This document shows, one piece after another, positions 19,550 through 29,654 of a stretch of DNA of 64,000 nucleotides; the first letter of the stretch is position 1; each line of letters starts with the position of its first letter. Origin of the DNA: Auanema rhodensis (taxonomy: Eukaryota > Nematoda > Chromadorea > Rhabditida > Rhabditidae); assembly GCA_964057225.1 (NCBI GenBank), contig OZ059895.1:9610001-9674000 (forward strand). Direction: 5' to 3'. A model generated the notes under the pieces. That model was not told the origin of the DNA. It saw only the letters and a program-made list of their open reading frames with translations, and made no database searches. The translations under genes and the position numbers were made by a program.

Positions 19550-21899
19550 TTAATTTTTATTTGTGCTAGACTCAGCTCTGTGTCTAGGATTTCTGAGCAT
19601 TTTTCTCACTAATGATGTAATTATTCTCACAATTTTTATTATCTGAATTATTAGTTTTTGTATGCTTATGATTATTATAATGATTGTTTGTACTCCTATT
19701 ATATAAGATACTACTGGTATAAAAACAGTTATCAGGAGGAAGCATAATGACAATGCCCAATTTGTTTTAATTACATCCAAAATATTTCTCCAGGTGTTAG
19801 CATTTGTCACAATGTTGATGATTGTTTTTTCAACATCTGGGATTTCACTATCCCATTGTAATGTTCCTTGTATGATCACGTGGTGTTTTTCATTAGCACA
19901 TGTTACGAAGCATTCTTCATAGATTTCAGAATGCTCTGAGTAATATTCCACAGCAGTAAGTGGCATGTGTGGGGCGCATTCAATCATGTATATGTTCTCA
20001 CTACATTGCATTGTGATCCAAGAATCCTTTTGTGATATACACATAAACTCGGCAACAGCCGTTCTTCTACAGCTGTGACACCCGGAAAGTTTTTTAAATT
20101 CCGGTCGACAAGGAAAGTCGTACAGGAAGGTACGAGACGACACATTCCCTTGTAGTTGAAGAACAACAGTTGATTCATCAGTTTGAGGAATAAGTGTTAA
20201 TTTGTTTTCTTTCATGGTAATTAGGGTGTTCTTGGTGTTCATGGGTAATAAGTTTGCCTGATTGAAAATATTATCAGATGGACAGGTACATGTTAGCTCT
20301 TCCCTTTTTGATATTTTACAGTTACATAACTTCAGTATTTTACAAGAGTTAAATTCATTTGTAGTTTGATATTTGGTTTTGCATGCTACTTCACTCATAG
20401 TATGAGGTTCCATGTAATAACTATTTATGGTTGATAATGCATATTTGGTGTTTAAATATCGGGTTGGTGGTACAATATGGGAGATTAAGCTTATATTAAA
20501 GTTTGGAAAATTAACAGTGTCGTATGGTTTCAAAAGAATATTAATATTGGCTTTGTGTTTAAATAGATCATACTTTACCTCTAATGGTATATTTATTTCC
20601 CAAGAATCACATTCTACTATTTCATAAACTATTTCATTGATTGGTTTAAATTCAGTTTGATAGAATGAGCAACCGTCTTCTAGAGACCAACATCCGCAGA
20701 AAAGAGAGCCACATCGCCTAGCACAACCAACTTGTGTTGGTCCTTCTTCTTTATCAAATTCTTGTAATTGTCCAATAGGATTTATAGCTTCACAAGTGTG
20801 ATTACAAGATCCTGTTCCATAACAGGAATATTGAGTTTTGTATTGAATTGTGCTTTTTCGAGTATAATATAGCGTACTTTTCTGGCGAATGTATTCTGTT
20901 GGTTTTTTCGTTATTTCTATTTTACCGATAGATTTATTTTGGTAAATGAATTCTAAGCAAGCGTCTCTTATGCCTTTATTGAAATTGATTTCATTATCGT
21001 ATTCTTGATAACAATTTGTTCGATTAATGCAAATTATATTTATTGAATGCTTAATATGTGAGTTTGAACAAGATTCCACTGTTATTAATAATACCATGAG
21101 TGCTATCGATAATTGTAATGAAGTGAATGATGATGTTCTCATGTAATTTGGAATTTTAATAGTTTCTGGAATATCATTTTTCCATTTTGGAGTTACATTG
21201 TCAAATTTCGTGGTTACTGTGTTTTCCTTTTGTACGGCTACATCGTCTGAACTTGTTAATATTTTTGAATTAGGTTTTCCACTTCTAACTTCGGTTTGTA
21301 TCGTTTGCCAATTATCATTTAAAAATTTATACCAATATTGGTCATTTTTATGAGCTTTCAATACTCTTTTACAAATTGCTAATATAGCAAATAATAGTAT
21401 AATTGGTATGAAAAATGTTATTAAAGTCGTTAATGGATTACATTGTGGGAAATATAATGCTTCCGCTGTAAGCAATTCAGAGGATTGACATGTAGCCTCA
21501 ATCGTTGGAATTATTCCCAGAAGAGCTACTTTTGGAACATTTGTTTTCATTTTATTTTTCTTAAAATAACTTCTTACCGCTGCTTGACTACCCTGTGTTC
21601 TTGTTCTGAACCATCTATTTAGATTTGAAGGTTTAGATTTATTTTCGGTTTGAAGAGTTATCTCATTTGTTTGATCTTCCTCTTGTTCTAAGTTCGTATT
21701 ATTAGAATCATTTTCGTCTCCTGCGTCGTTGATGATATTCATGTTGGGTGTATAGATTTCGAGTGGTATTACGTTGTTACTTTGTTCACTTTCTTGAGTA
21801 TTTTCAATAATTTCAACATTTTCAACCCGATTTCCTTTTTGTATTACCGTCTCGGTGATTAAAACTGGATTCACTTGGTATTTTTTATTGTATCTCATT
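19550..21899 (-). CDS. env: Env-like glycoprotein (phlebovirus G2-type), C-terminal part of the integrase-Env ORF
   Basis: Same frame as the integrase upstream. A low-complexity linker is followed by a hydrophobic stretch (about residues 650-672 of the long ORF), a second one that could act as signal sequence (about 763-780), then a Cys-rich ectodomain with N-glycosylation sites. Around residue 898 is CGCWSLEDGC followed by SFYQTEF, the pattern of the phlebovirus Gc/G2 fusion protein family. A long hydrophobic C-terminal anchor is at about 1207-1256, then a short basic tail ending at 19550. Env genes of this origin are known from nematode BEL elements. The frame has no stop. Whether Env is made by splicing or by cleavage of the long product cannot be told. 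A partial inverted copy lies at 28863-29185. Confidence 0.72.
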
Positions 21900-23443
21900 G
21901 AGTGAGGTTCTGACGCGAACGGTGCTGCTTCTGCGTTTCTCACTTCTAGTGGATATATGTGATTTAATGAACAAGTTGTTATGAGACCAGTGCCAGTTAT
22001 TAGTTTTGCAGATCTAACTTCCCCATCTGCACTTTTTATCAGTTCTATTATGCGTCCTAATTTCCATTTACCTCTACTTGAATCCTCATTTTGTATTATA
22101 ATAACTTCGCCTTCTTGTGGTTTCTTAGCGTTCGTTGCAGGTTGTTTTCTGTTGTGTTTGTAAATATCTCTAAGATAAAGTAAATACTCGGAATAGAATT
22201 TTTTCCAAAATAGTTGAGTTACATCGTTAGATAACTCTATTGCTTCAATGGCTTGCTCTATAGTTTGTATTGTCCTGCTATTGATAGTTTTATCATAAAT
22301 TCGGGTATTCGATACGTTTGAAGAAAGTGTAAACCTGATGGAATGGTTTAAAAAATCACAAGGTCTGATAGGCAAAATGTTCAGGTTGGATGGGTTCGGA
22401 TGTGTAAGCGGGCGAGTATTCAAAATTGTTTCGATTTTTACAATTATTGTATGTATATCATCAATTGACATTAATCTATTTCCAATTGTTTTATACAGTG
22501 CTAACTTTGTTAGTCCTACTAGTCTTTCCCATGTTCCACCTTTCCATGGAGCCTGTGTTGTGTTGAAGTACCATTTAATATTCTTTTCGGCAAGATAATT
22601 GGTTAATGTTTTTTCATTTTTAGATTCATGATTTTCTGTGTAAAACTCTATTACTTTAGCACTTAATAAGAAATTTCCTCCATTATCGCTTCGTATTATT
22701 TCTGGAATACCTCTTCTTCCAATGAACCTTTCGAAAGCGTTTAAGAATGCTTTTGTTGATTGTTCAAAAACTATTTCTAAGTGTATAGCTCTTATAGCTA
22801 AACAAGTAAACAGACATATAAATATCTTTTTACCATCCTTTATGGTTATTGGACCTAATAAGTCACAACCTGTACTCATGAATGGTTTTGTTAGAATTAC
22901 TCTATCCTTAGGCAATGCTGGCATTAAGGACGTTCCAAACGGCAAGGCGTTGTATCTATTGCAGATTGTGCATGTTTTGAGAACTGATCTGACTATGCTT
23001 GATGGTTTACTTAAAAAGTATTTTTGACGCAAGAGTGTTAGAACAAAGTCTCGCCCTTGATGCATGCATTCTCTGTGTAAATGCATAATTATGTGTTCTG
23101 TGTACGGAGAATCCCTTGGAAGATATATGGGATTTTGAGTTTCAAACGGTAATTCCGAGTTGTTCAATCTACTACGAACTCTGATTATTTCTTCATCGAG
23201 AAAAAATACAAAACCTTCATGTTTTTTCGTGAGGAGATCTATTGTTACATGCTGTTGTGCTTTACTTATTAGTAGTTTGGTTATAATCTCAATATCATTA
23301 GCTGTAGTTTGCCAGTTTTCATCTAATTGCATTACCTTATTTAACCTTGTTATAGCTGTGGGATGTACTTTTATGATCCAATGTCTCAAGAATTTACTTA
23401 ATTTAACTATAGTTTTCAGTAAGGTATAGTTGTTGCTACGTAA
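21900..23443 (-). CDS. BEL/Pao integrase with C-terminal DUF5641-like domain
   Basis: The frame is open from just after the RT stop at 23444-23446; the first Met is at 23389. HHCC finger: LHRECMHQGR with CTICNRY. Core triad: TGCDLLGPI, RSDNGGNF and APWKGGTWERLVG give D, D and E in the BEL-type spacing. Then LNTRPLTHPN, LYLRDIYK and GEVIIIQNED through LNHIYPLEV, the usual DUF5641-like end of BEL pol. The ORF runs straight into Env. A single in-frame TAA separates it from RT-RNase H, so either readthrough is used or this copy is mutated there. Confidence 0.85.
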
Positions 23444-25558
23444 TTAAAATATATCTTCAACTGGTATTTGTGTTATTTGTTGTTGTTCAACGGTATCGAT
23501 CAAGGTTGTTATATTCCAAATAGGCTCATATTCAATTTCTTCAATGTGTGATTTTGTTTGGGTTAACCATTGTGGTCCTTTAATCCACATAGAATCACTT
23601 ATTTCTTGGAGACAAGCTCCTCGAGAACCAATATCGGCTGGGTTATAATCACCATTCACATGAAAAAGTTTGATTTTAATGTTATTTTCCTTCAATTTAT
23701 CTATATACTTCCATACATTGTCGACGCGACAGCCTACATATGGTGGTAAAGTTTTCTGATGGTTAGCTATCCAATGTAAGGCTACCTTACTGTCACTGGC
23801 TACGTGTACGGTTTTAAGATGATTGGTTGTAGATGTGACATTATCAGCTAACATAATACCTAATAGTATGACAATGAGTTCTAGTCTTGGGATAGTTAGA
23901 TTTCCCTTTTTTGCAATTTTCGACTTTCCGCTTACAAGTTGGCTTATTTTACCATTGGTTTCAATGTATGTGCAGGCAGCAATGGCTAGTTTACTAGCAT
24001 CAGTAAATACCCATAATATAGAGTCATTCAGGTTTAACTTTCTTTCAAGTCTCAATTCCTTTTCATTTAATAATTCATTTATGGCTAAATTCCATTTATG
24101 TGTTATTTCTTTGGGTAATTCAACATCCCAACCCTTGAATTGATCACTTGATTCTCTTAATAATAATTTTAATGGTAAAATCAATGGGCTTGCCATACCT
24201 AATGGATCAAATATTGAATGTATTTGACTTAACATGTTCCTGTGCGTATTGATTTCAAATTTCTTTAATTTAAGTATAAGAACGAATAAATCTAATTTTG
24301 TATCATAATTTAAACCAAAAATTTTGGTGGTATTATGTGGGTATTTGTCTTCAATGTTCATATCTTCAGTAACTTTTGGATTGTTGCTCATAAATTCTCT
24401 TAAATTCATAGAAATGCCTTGTAAGATTTTCTTGGCTTTTTCGCATTTTATCTTAGCTTCTTCAACACTGTTTGCATATAAAATTATATTGTCAACATAT
24501 AAGGAATCGAGCAAGTGACTAGCGTAAGGGTCGGTATGATTATTGAGGTACCAAGCTAAGCTCATGCTTAATATACCCGGGGACGCTGTTATACCAAATG
24601 GTAGCCGTTTGAATTGGTATGTCATGACGTTATATTTATTTACCGATTCATTTTCGTTTCTAATCCAGAAAAATTTACAATATTTTCTGTGCTCTTCTTT
24701 AATACTTATTTGTAAAAATGCTGACTCAATGTCGCAGGTTATTATTATTGGACTTTTTCTACATTTTATTAATATATCATGAATTTTGTGAATAAATGTT
24801 TGGCCTGAATGCATAACTTGGTTCAACGATGGACTATTTTTTTGTTTTGCTGAAGCATCAAACACGATTCTTAAAGGTCGAGCTTTTTCTTTTCTCCACA
24901 CTCCATGATGTGGTAAGAAAAATCCATCTTCGGCTGATTCATCAACAATTGGCTCGATAATTCCCTTTTGAATGTATTCATTTATTAATTTTTTATACCA
25001 TTCTAGTTGTTCTTTATTAGAGTGTAGATTTCTCCATAATGTCATAAATCTATGAAAAGCTGGCCATTTATTATTTTTCAATTTATTCAAATAATTTTTA
25101 AATGGAAACGGAGCTTCAATTCTCCCGGCTTTAATGGATAGTTCTTTACTATATTTTTTAAGATAATTCTCTGCTTCTGCATTGTTATCTACGATGGTGC
25201 TTATTCCAATAGTATCGATAAGGAAAAGCTCTTTCAGTTTTGTTTCTGGAGGTGGTTCATGACTTTGTTCCTCTTCAATGCTACATAAAGTTACAATTTT
25301 TTCAAGTTTAGTTTCTCCATTTATAAAAGTTCCAAATACAGATCCTTTACATAAAAGATCAGAGGGAAGTCTGAATTCTTCATTGTCTTTTACAAACAAT
25401 TTTAATCTATCTTGTCCAATCAAAACATCCGGTTCAAAAACTTCCCCATTTGTATCGGTATTGGCTAATATAATATTGTTTTCTTTAATGAAACTCAAAT
25501 CCTTTCTTGAAAGATAAGGACTATATATGTGGGAACTGATTTTTGGTTTAGTGAGCAT
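23444..25558 (-). CDS. pol: BEL/Pao protease C-terminus, reverse transcriptase and RNase H
   Basis: 704 codons. The first ~60 residues finish the protease (DVLIGQDRLKLFV). RT: KARPLRIVFDASAKQ near 228, motif A ITCDIESAFLQ near 277, RLPFGITASPGILS (motif B), motif C LYVDNIIL near 354. RNase H: WVFTDASK near 518, IPRLELI, VASDSKVALHWI, and NPADIGSRG near 643. The catalytic YVDD is YVDN; I recall this form in some nematode Pao elements but cannot confirm it here. The frame begins about 20 bases inside the end of gag in another register, so frameshifting is expected. Ends in TAA with the integrase in the same frame behind it. Confidence 0.88.
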   Translation of the reverse strand: MLTKPKISSHIYSPYLSRKDLSFIKENNIILANTDTNGEVFEPDVLIGQDRLKLFVKDNEEFRLPSDLLCKGSVFGTFINGETKLEKIVTLCSIEEEQSHEPPPETKLKELFLIDTIGISTIVDNNAEAENYLKKYSKELSIKAGRIEAPFPFKNYLNKLKNNKWPAFHRFMTLWRNLHSNKEQLEWYKKLINEYIQKGIIEPIVDESAEDGFFLPHHGVWRKEKARPLRIVFDASAKQKNSPSLNQVMHSGQTFIHKIHDILIKCRKSPIIITCDIESAFLQISIKEEHRKYCKFFWIRNENESVNKYNVMTYQFKRLPFGITASPGILSMSLAWYLNNHTDPYASHLLDSLYVDNIILYANSVEEAKIKCEKAKKILQGISMNLREFMSNNPKVTEDMNIEDKYPHNTTKIFGLNYDTKLDLFVLILKLKKFEINTHRNMLSQIHSIFDPLGMASPLILPLKLLLRESSDQFKGWDVELPKEITHKWNLAINELLNEKELRLERKLNLNDSILWVFTDASKLAIAACTYIETNGKISQLVSGKSKIAKKGNLTIPRLELIVILLGIMLADNVTSTTNHLKTVHVASDSKVALHWIANHQKTLPPYVGCRVDNVWKYIDKLKENNIKIKLFHVNGDYNPADIGSRGACLQEISDSMWIKGPQWLTQTKSHIEEIEYEPIWNITTLIDTVEQQQITQIPVEDIF

Positions 25559-25583
25559 TTCAGTTACAATTAAATTTTTCTCT

Positions 25584-27467
25584 TTAGTATAGAATATTCG
25601 TGTTAACTATACTTGAAACATGAGAATGTTTCATTCCTCCAATACCATGAAATGTTTTTCTATGTTTGGATTTAACTGGTAGTTTCATCCTTTTTGCTAG
25701 ATCTTCTCTGATAAAAGATCGTTGAGAACAATCATCAAAAAAAATGTTAACTTTCTCATAACTATCGCTATTGTAATTGAACAAATTTGCTTTTGCTGTT
25801 CGTAAAATTATTTGGCCTTTTTCTACGTCATGATTACTAACAATTGTGGTTAAACTTGTGGGTTCTTCATGTGCTTTCTTTGGAATAATTGTTTGATTAT
25901 TTCTGGTCTTTTCTTCATCATTATCCCTTTGTAAAGAAATGTTGGTGATGACTCCATTTCTATTCTGATTTCTTTTATTTTGGTAACAAACTGAAATGTT
26001 GTGATCATCATGACAGCTGTTGCATTTAAACTTTGGCCATGTGCAGTTTTTGCTTTGATGATTGTCTGCTAAGCATACATAACATAGCCTTTTTTCTCTT
26101 AAAATTTTCCTTTTTTCCGTTGTTTCAACAGGACACATATGGCTATTGTGTGAATTGTTCGCGCAAAAAACGCAATTCCTTCTTTGTTTCAAATCTTTAA
26201 CTTCATTCAATCGAAATTGTTTTTTAGTTTGATCACCATCTGGATTTTTTCTTTTTTCATTGTTACTGAGATACAGTGATTCAGTGTTTTCAGTCATCTG
26301 TAGTAGTTTTACTTGCGCCGAAATATGTTCAATGATCTTCTCGTGAGACCATTCAAAATTTTGTTTGATGTGAATATCTTTGATTATTTCAAATGGGAAT
26401 TTATTGAGTACGGTAGCAACATAAAGCTCTTTGGTTAAAGATCCTCCCGCCGCTTGAATCTGTCGCAGCAGAGCTTTTATCTCTCTTAGCGTTTGAGCAC
26501 AATTATCGGCTCGTCTTGAAGCTTTTGGCACCTTATTCAACTTGTTGATCAGCGTTGCTGTATCAACAGCGTATGAGGAATATTCTTCCTTCAAACAATT
26601 TTTCATAAACTCATAGTTTTCTTCGGTACCGGGAATTCCCCTAAGAAGATATTCGGCTTCACCTGATAAGGACTCACATAGGAAGTTCACTTTTTCACTT
26701 ATAGAGAAAGATTCATTGTTATCAATCATTCTCATGAATCTATCCCAGAATAAAGGGAATTTTTCCGGAGTACCGTCAAAGGTTGGAGTTTTTAATACGG
26801 GTCTTTGCAGTATTTGGTTAATCAGTCTTACTTCATTAACATGCTGATCATGCACTACCTGATCGGGTAAACTGTTTTGTTTTTCTTGTACCTCGTTTGT
26901 ACAATTTTCATATTCTTTTTCTTCTGTATATTCAACTCTTTCCCGAAGTTGTTGTAATTCAAGTTGTATTTCCATATCTTTGATTTTTTCTTTATTTTTA
27001 TCAATAAGATTTTTTAAGAATATCAATTTGTCATTTAATTCCAGATTTATTAACGTGGCATTGCCACGGATGTCTCCTTTTTCACCTTCTTCGAATTTTG
27101 TAAATTTTTTGTTTAATTCTTTTTGGTGCTCTTCTTCTAAAAGCTCACAAACTCTTTGAAAATTAATTTCAATGGTTTCAATTGATTGGAGTTTATTCTC
27201 CAAAATATTCAAGTAATTTTTAACTTTTGCACATTCATTCTCTTGCACGATAATTTGATTTACCGGCTCAGACAATTCTGAGTAATCGGTCATTTTCTTA
27301 TAATTTTCAACTTTAGAATTCAGTTTATTCAAAAATTCTAATTCTCTCCCCATTTGGAGAATATATCTTTGAGCGGAGGACATTATTTTAGCCTTCCTCA
27401 ATGGATATTTCAGATTCAGCGATATTTTTATCGTCTTATTGTTTCTTGACAAGTGATTTCTTGTCAA
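25584..27467 (-). CDS. gag: BEL/Pao Gag with start of protease
   Basis: 627 codons. Residues ~20-215 are charged, helical and likely coiled coil (EEEHQKELNKKF, EVQEKQ). A DUF1759-type capsid segment follows: LKTPTFDGTPEKFPLFWDRF near 225 to NYEFMKNCLKEEY near 290. Three zinc knuckles start near 433: CVFCANNSHNSHMC, LCYVCLADNHQSKNC and CNSCHDDHNISVC. Near 580 is FFDDCSQRSFI, the position of the BEL protease active site; it reads D-D-C where D-S-G or D-T-G is usual. The ORF ends a few residues later and the rest of the protease continues in the next ORF. First Met in a weak position at 27467; a start a few codons later is possible. Confidence 0.87.
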   Translation of the reverse strand: MTRNHLSRNNKTIKISLNLKYPLRKAKIMSSAQRYILQMGRELEFLNKLNSKVENYKKMTDYSELSEPVNQIIVQENECAKVKNYLNILENKLQSIETIEINFQRVCELLEEEHQKELNKKFTKFEEGEKGDIRGNATLINLELNDKLIFLKNLIDKNKEKIKDMEIQLELQQLRERVEYTEEKEYENCTNEVQEKQNSLPDQVVHDQHVNEVRLINQILQRPVLKTPTFDGTPEKFPLFWDRFMRMIDNNESFSISEKVNFLCESLSGEAEYLLRGIPGTEENYEFMKNCLKEEYSSYAVDTATLINKLNKVPKASRRADNCAQTLREIKALLRQIQAAGGSLTKELYVATVLNKFPFEIIKDIHIKQNFEWSHEKIIEHISAQVKLLQMTENTESLYLSNNEKRKNPDGDQTKKQFRLNEVKDLKQRRNCVFCANNSHNSHMCPVETTEKRKILREKRLCYVCLADNHQSKNCTWPKFKCNSCHDDHNISVCYQNKRNQNRNGVITNISLQRDNDEEKTRNNQTIIPKKAHEEPTSLTTIVSNHDVEKGQIILRTAKANLFNYNSDSYEKVNIFFDDCSQRSFIREDLAKRMKLPVKSKHRKTFHGIGGMKHSHVSSIVNTNILY

Positions 27468-27631
27468 CTCGGATTTTCTACGAGTTCTTCGGAATTTTAT
27501 TTCTCCGGCGGTTCTATATAACCTTTAACACAGTGTTCTTCGGAATTTATTTCTCCGGCGGTTCTATATAACCTTTGTTTTAAACTTTCCTTATCAGTAA
27601 GCAACTGAATTATCCTGCCGTGGTCGCCAAA
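27468..27631 (-). promoter_or_regulatory. BEL leader with primer-binding site and a duplicated 42-bp segment
   Basis: On the minus strand the LTR ends CGACA and two bases later TGGCGACCACGGCAGGA begins (about 27613-27629). By eye about 14 of 17 positions complement the 3' end of a tRNA-Arg, so it is a candidate primer-binding site. Between it and gag a segment containing GTTCTTCGGAATTT, TTTCTCCGGCGG and TTCTATATAACCTTT occurs twice in tandem (about 27484-27526 and 27536-27577). Its role is unknown. Confidence 0.5.
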
Positions 27632-28653
27632 TGTCGCTTGACAACTGGACTTTTACCTCCAAGTATCAGTCCAAGTATGGAGTTGGTTCGTATGAGTGCG
27701 GTATTATGCGTTAAGGCAAGTTAAATGAAGAAAGGTTTATTCAACAAATGCAACAACAGTAAAGTGAACAAGTGGATTGATTTTAGAATTTCCTAGAAAA
27801 TCCTAAAATCAATACAAAATTGGTGAGACATAAAATTTTAACCATTTGGTTCTCCCTTTTATAGGGAGGCACCAGATGGTTAAAGGGAATGGAGTTAATC
27901 AAAAAAATACAAACAAAACGTTACCGCAATAAAGTACGTATTTTCACGTTGACCGTGACATTCCCGGCATTACGTATATCTTTTACGTTTGACGTCTCCA
28001 CAGACCACTCCATGGTGAGTATAGGCCTTGCACTTATAGCAGAATATTTCGCACATTGCTGAATGTTTTGGGTTTAAACATTTTATGCATAGCCCCAATT
28101 CGTGTAAGCGTATGGTATGCTCTGGGGACGAGGGGTAAATCGGACAAGCAGCTGCGGCAATGTATAAAAAGCCTGTACAAAGGATTACTTCTTATGTATA
28201 TTATTTGGATAAATAAACTTGATGTTATCAAAGATTGAAGATCTTGATAAAAAGATTTGTTTGTTTATAATTGTTGCATTTGTTTCTATATGTAGTGATT
28301 TTCTTTTGTTTATATTATTTTTATAACCTATTTTGCTTGTTTATATTTTTTACTACTGTACTACGTGTGATTAGTAATTTAATTTTTATTGTATTCGTGA
28401 AGTTTTTGTACTTCCCTCTTGAACTTTTCTATTGTTTTCTTTAGATTCAAAAAATTTTTTATTTTTATTTTTTATTTTTATAGTTGTAATTGTTGCAGAT
28501 GTCACAATTACAGTATCAGGTTGAAGAGGAGATTGGAGAAGACGAGCTCGGTCCATATGAACTATGCGAACGATGCAAGGCGCAGGACACTCATCGCATA
28601 CGGGAGGGCCCGGTAAGCTTATTATTTTTTATTTTATTTTATTTATTTATTCA
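27632..28653 (-). repeat. 5' LTR of the BEL element, deleted and truncated
   Basis: Collinear with 17771-18295 and about 18681-19175, with a 385-bp deletion at 28154/28155 that removes the start of the zinc-knuckle ORF. It includes exon 1 of the antisense mini-gene (28499-28612) and breaks off in its first intron at about 28650, so exons 2-3 and the outer LTR end are lost. Confidence 0.8.
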
Positions 28654-28661
28654 TCAATGGT

Positions 28662-28862
28662 TTATTTATTAATTTATCAATGGTTTACCTACTTATCCTT
28701 GTTATAGTTTTTTTTCCAATTTTATGTTAGTTATGTAATTTTCCACGTTTCATCTGGATCCCTCAATGATATCAAATCTTATGAGCTCCAAATACAATAA
28801 ATTAAAAAAGGTTTCATAGTTGCATAGTGTTTAAACAATGTTTGTTTTGATAGGAAATAGAT
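28662..28862 (-). repeat. Partial reversed satellite monomer
   Basis: From about 28687 it matches the satellite in reverse (ACTTATCCTTGTTATAG, TCTGGATCCCTC, GATAGGAAATAGATAG), stopping at about 28862 where env sequence begins. The first ~25 bases, with TCAATGGTTTA twice, belong to neither element. It lacks the 5S-like part. Confidence 0.85.
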
Positions 28863-29270
28863 AGAGGAACATTACAATGGGATAGTGAAATCCCAGATGT
28901 TGAAAAAACAATCATCAACATTGTGACAAATGCTAACACCTGGAGAAATATTTTGGATGTAAGTAAAACAAATTGGGCATTATCATTATGCTTCCTCCTG
29001 ATAACTGTTTTCATTCCAGTATTATCTTATATAATAGGAGTACAAGCAATAATTGTAATCATCATAATCATACAAAAATTAATCGTTCAGATGATAAAAA
29101 TTGTGATGATAACTACATCATTAATGAGAAAAATGCTCAGAAATCCTAGACACAGAGCTGAGTCTGGCACAAATAAAAATTAAAACACTAATCTTACTGT
29201 AGTAATAATAAAAAAAAAAAAACTTTATTAATTAGCTATAAGAACAATTTAAAAACACTTAAAAAAAAAT
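28863..29270 (+). pseudogene. Inverted copy of the BEL env 3' end and LTR start
   Basis: Reverse counterpart of about 19465-19870. It encodes the last ~105 Env residues (RGTLQWDSEIPDVEKT-like start, then the anchor ITVFIPVLSYIIGVQ) to a TAA at about 29182, then the element's TGTAGTAATA LTR start and ~70 bp of LTR. A few substitutions separate it from the main copy. It shows that a second BEL copy in the other orientation once lay here. Confidence 0.85.
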
Positions 29271-29621
29271 AAAAATAAACAGTAACAAATGTTTTCAATT
29301 TTCAAGCACTTTTACTTAGATAGCTCAACCAAAGGAAAGCAAATTATCTTCAATTTTATTTCTATATTACAGTTATAAACCAGTAGGTAATGAAACCTTC
29401 ATCTTGAATTTACTGTTTCTATCTATTTCCTATCAAAACAAACATTGTTCAAACACTATGCAACTATGAAACCTTTTTTAATTTATTGTATTTGGAGCTC
29501 ATAAAATTTGATATCATCGAGGGATCCAGATGGAACGTGGAAAATTACATAACTAACATGAAATTGGAAAAAAAAGTATAACAAGGATAAGTATGTTAAC
29601 GATTGAATATCAGATATTTTC

Positions 29622-29654
29622 GCTTACGACCATACCACGTTGAAAGTACGCCAT
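29622..29654 (+). pseudogene. 5S rRNA 5' end within each satellite monomer (first + copy shown)
   Basis: GCTTACGACCATACCACGTT followed by GAAAGTACGCCAT. Against the C. elegans 5S rRNA start as I remember it, about 30 of 33 positions agree, and the nematode-specific ACGCCAT is present. The match stops there; the internal pol III promoter boxes (from about nt 50) are absent, so these copies should not be transcribed as 5S. The segment recurs every 401 bp through the array with only rare changes (GAAAATACG, TTAAAAGTACG, a one-base loss near 46858). Confidence 0.8.

Larger units (their letters stand above)
17771..28653 (-). mobile_element. BEL/Pao LTR retrotransposon with Env (semotivirus-like)
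   Basis: From right to left: 5' LTR (27632-~28653, cut), leader and primer site, gag, protease-RT-RNase H, integrase-Env, and 3' LTR (17771-19535). The two LTRs differ by few substitutions, so insertion looks recent, although the right LTR has a 385-bp internal deletion and a lost end. Left outer flank is 5S rDNA; the right outer flank is lost, so no target duplication can be checked. Confidence 0.88.

Noticed and set aside
22338..25517. Several plus-strand ORFs of 60-106 codons opposite BEL pol
   Set aside because: Shadows of the well-supported minus-strand pol frame.
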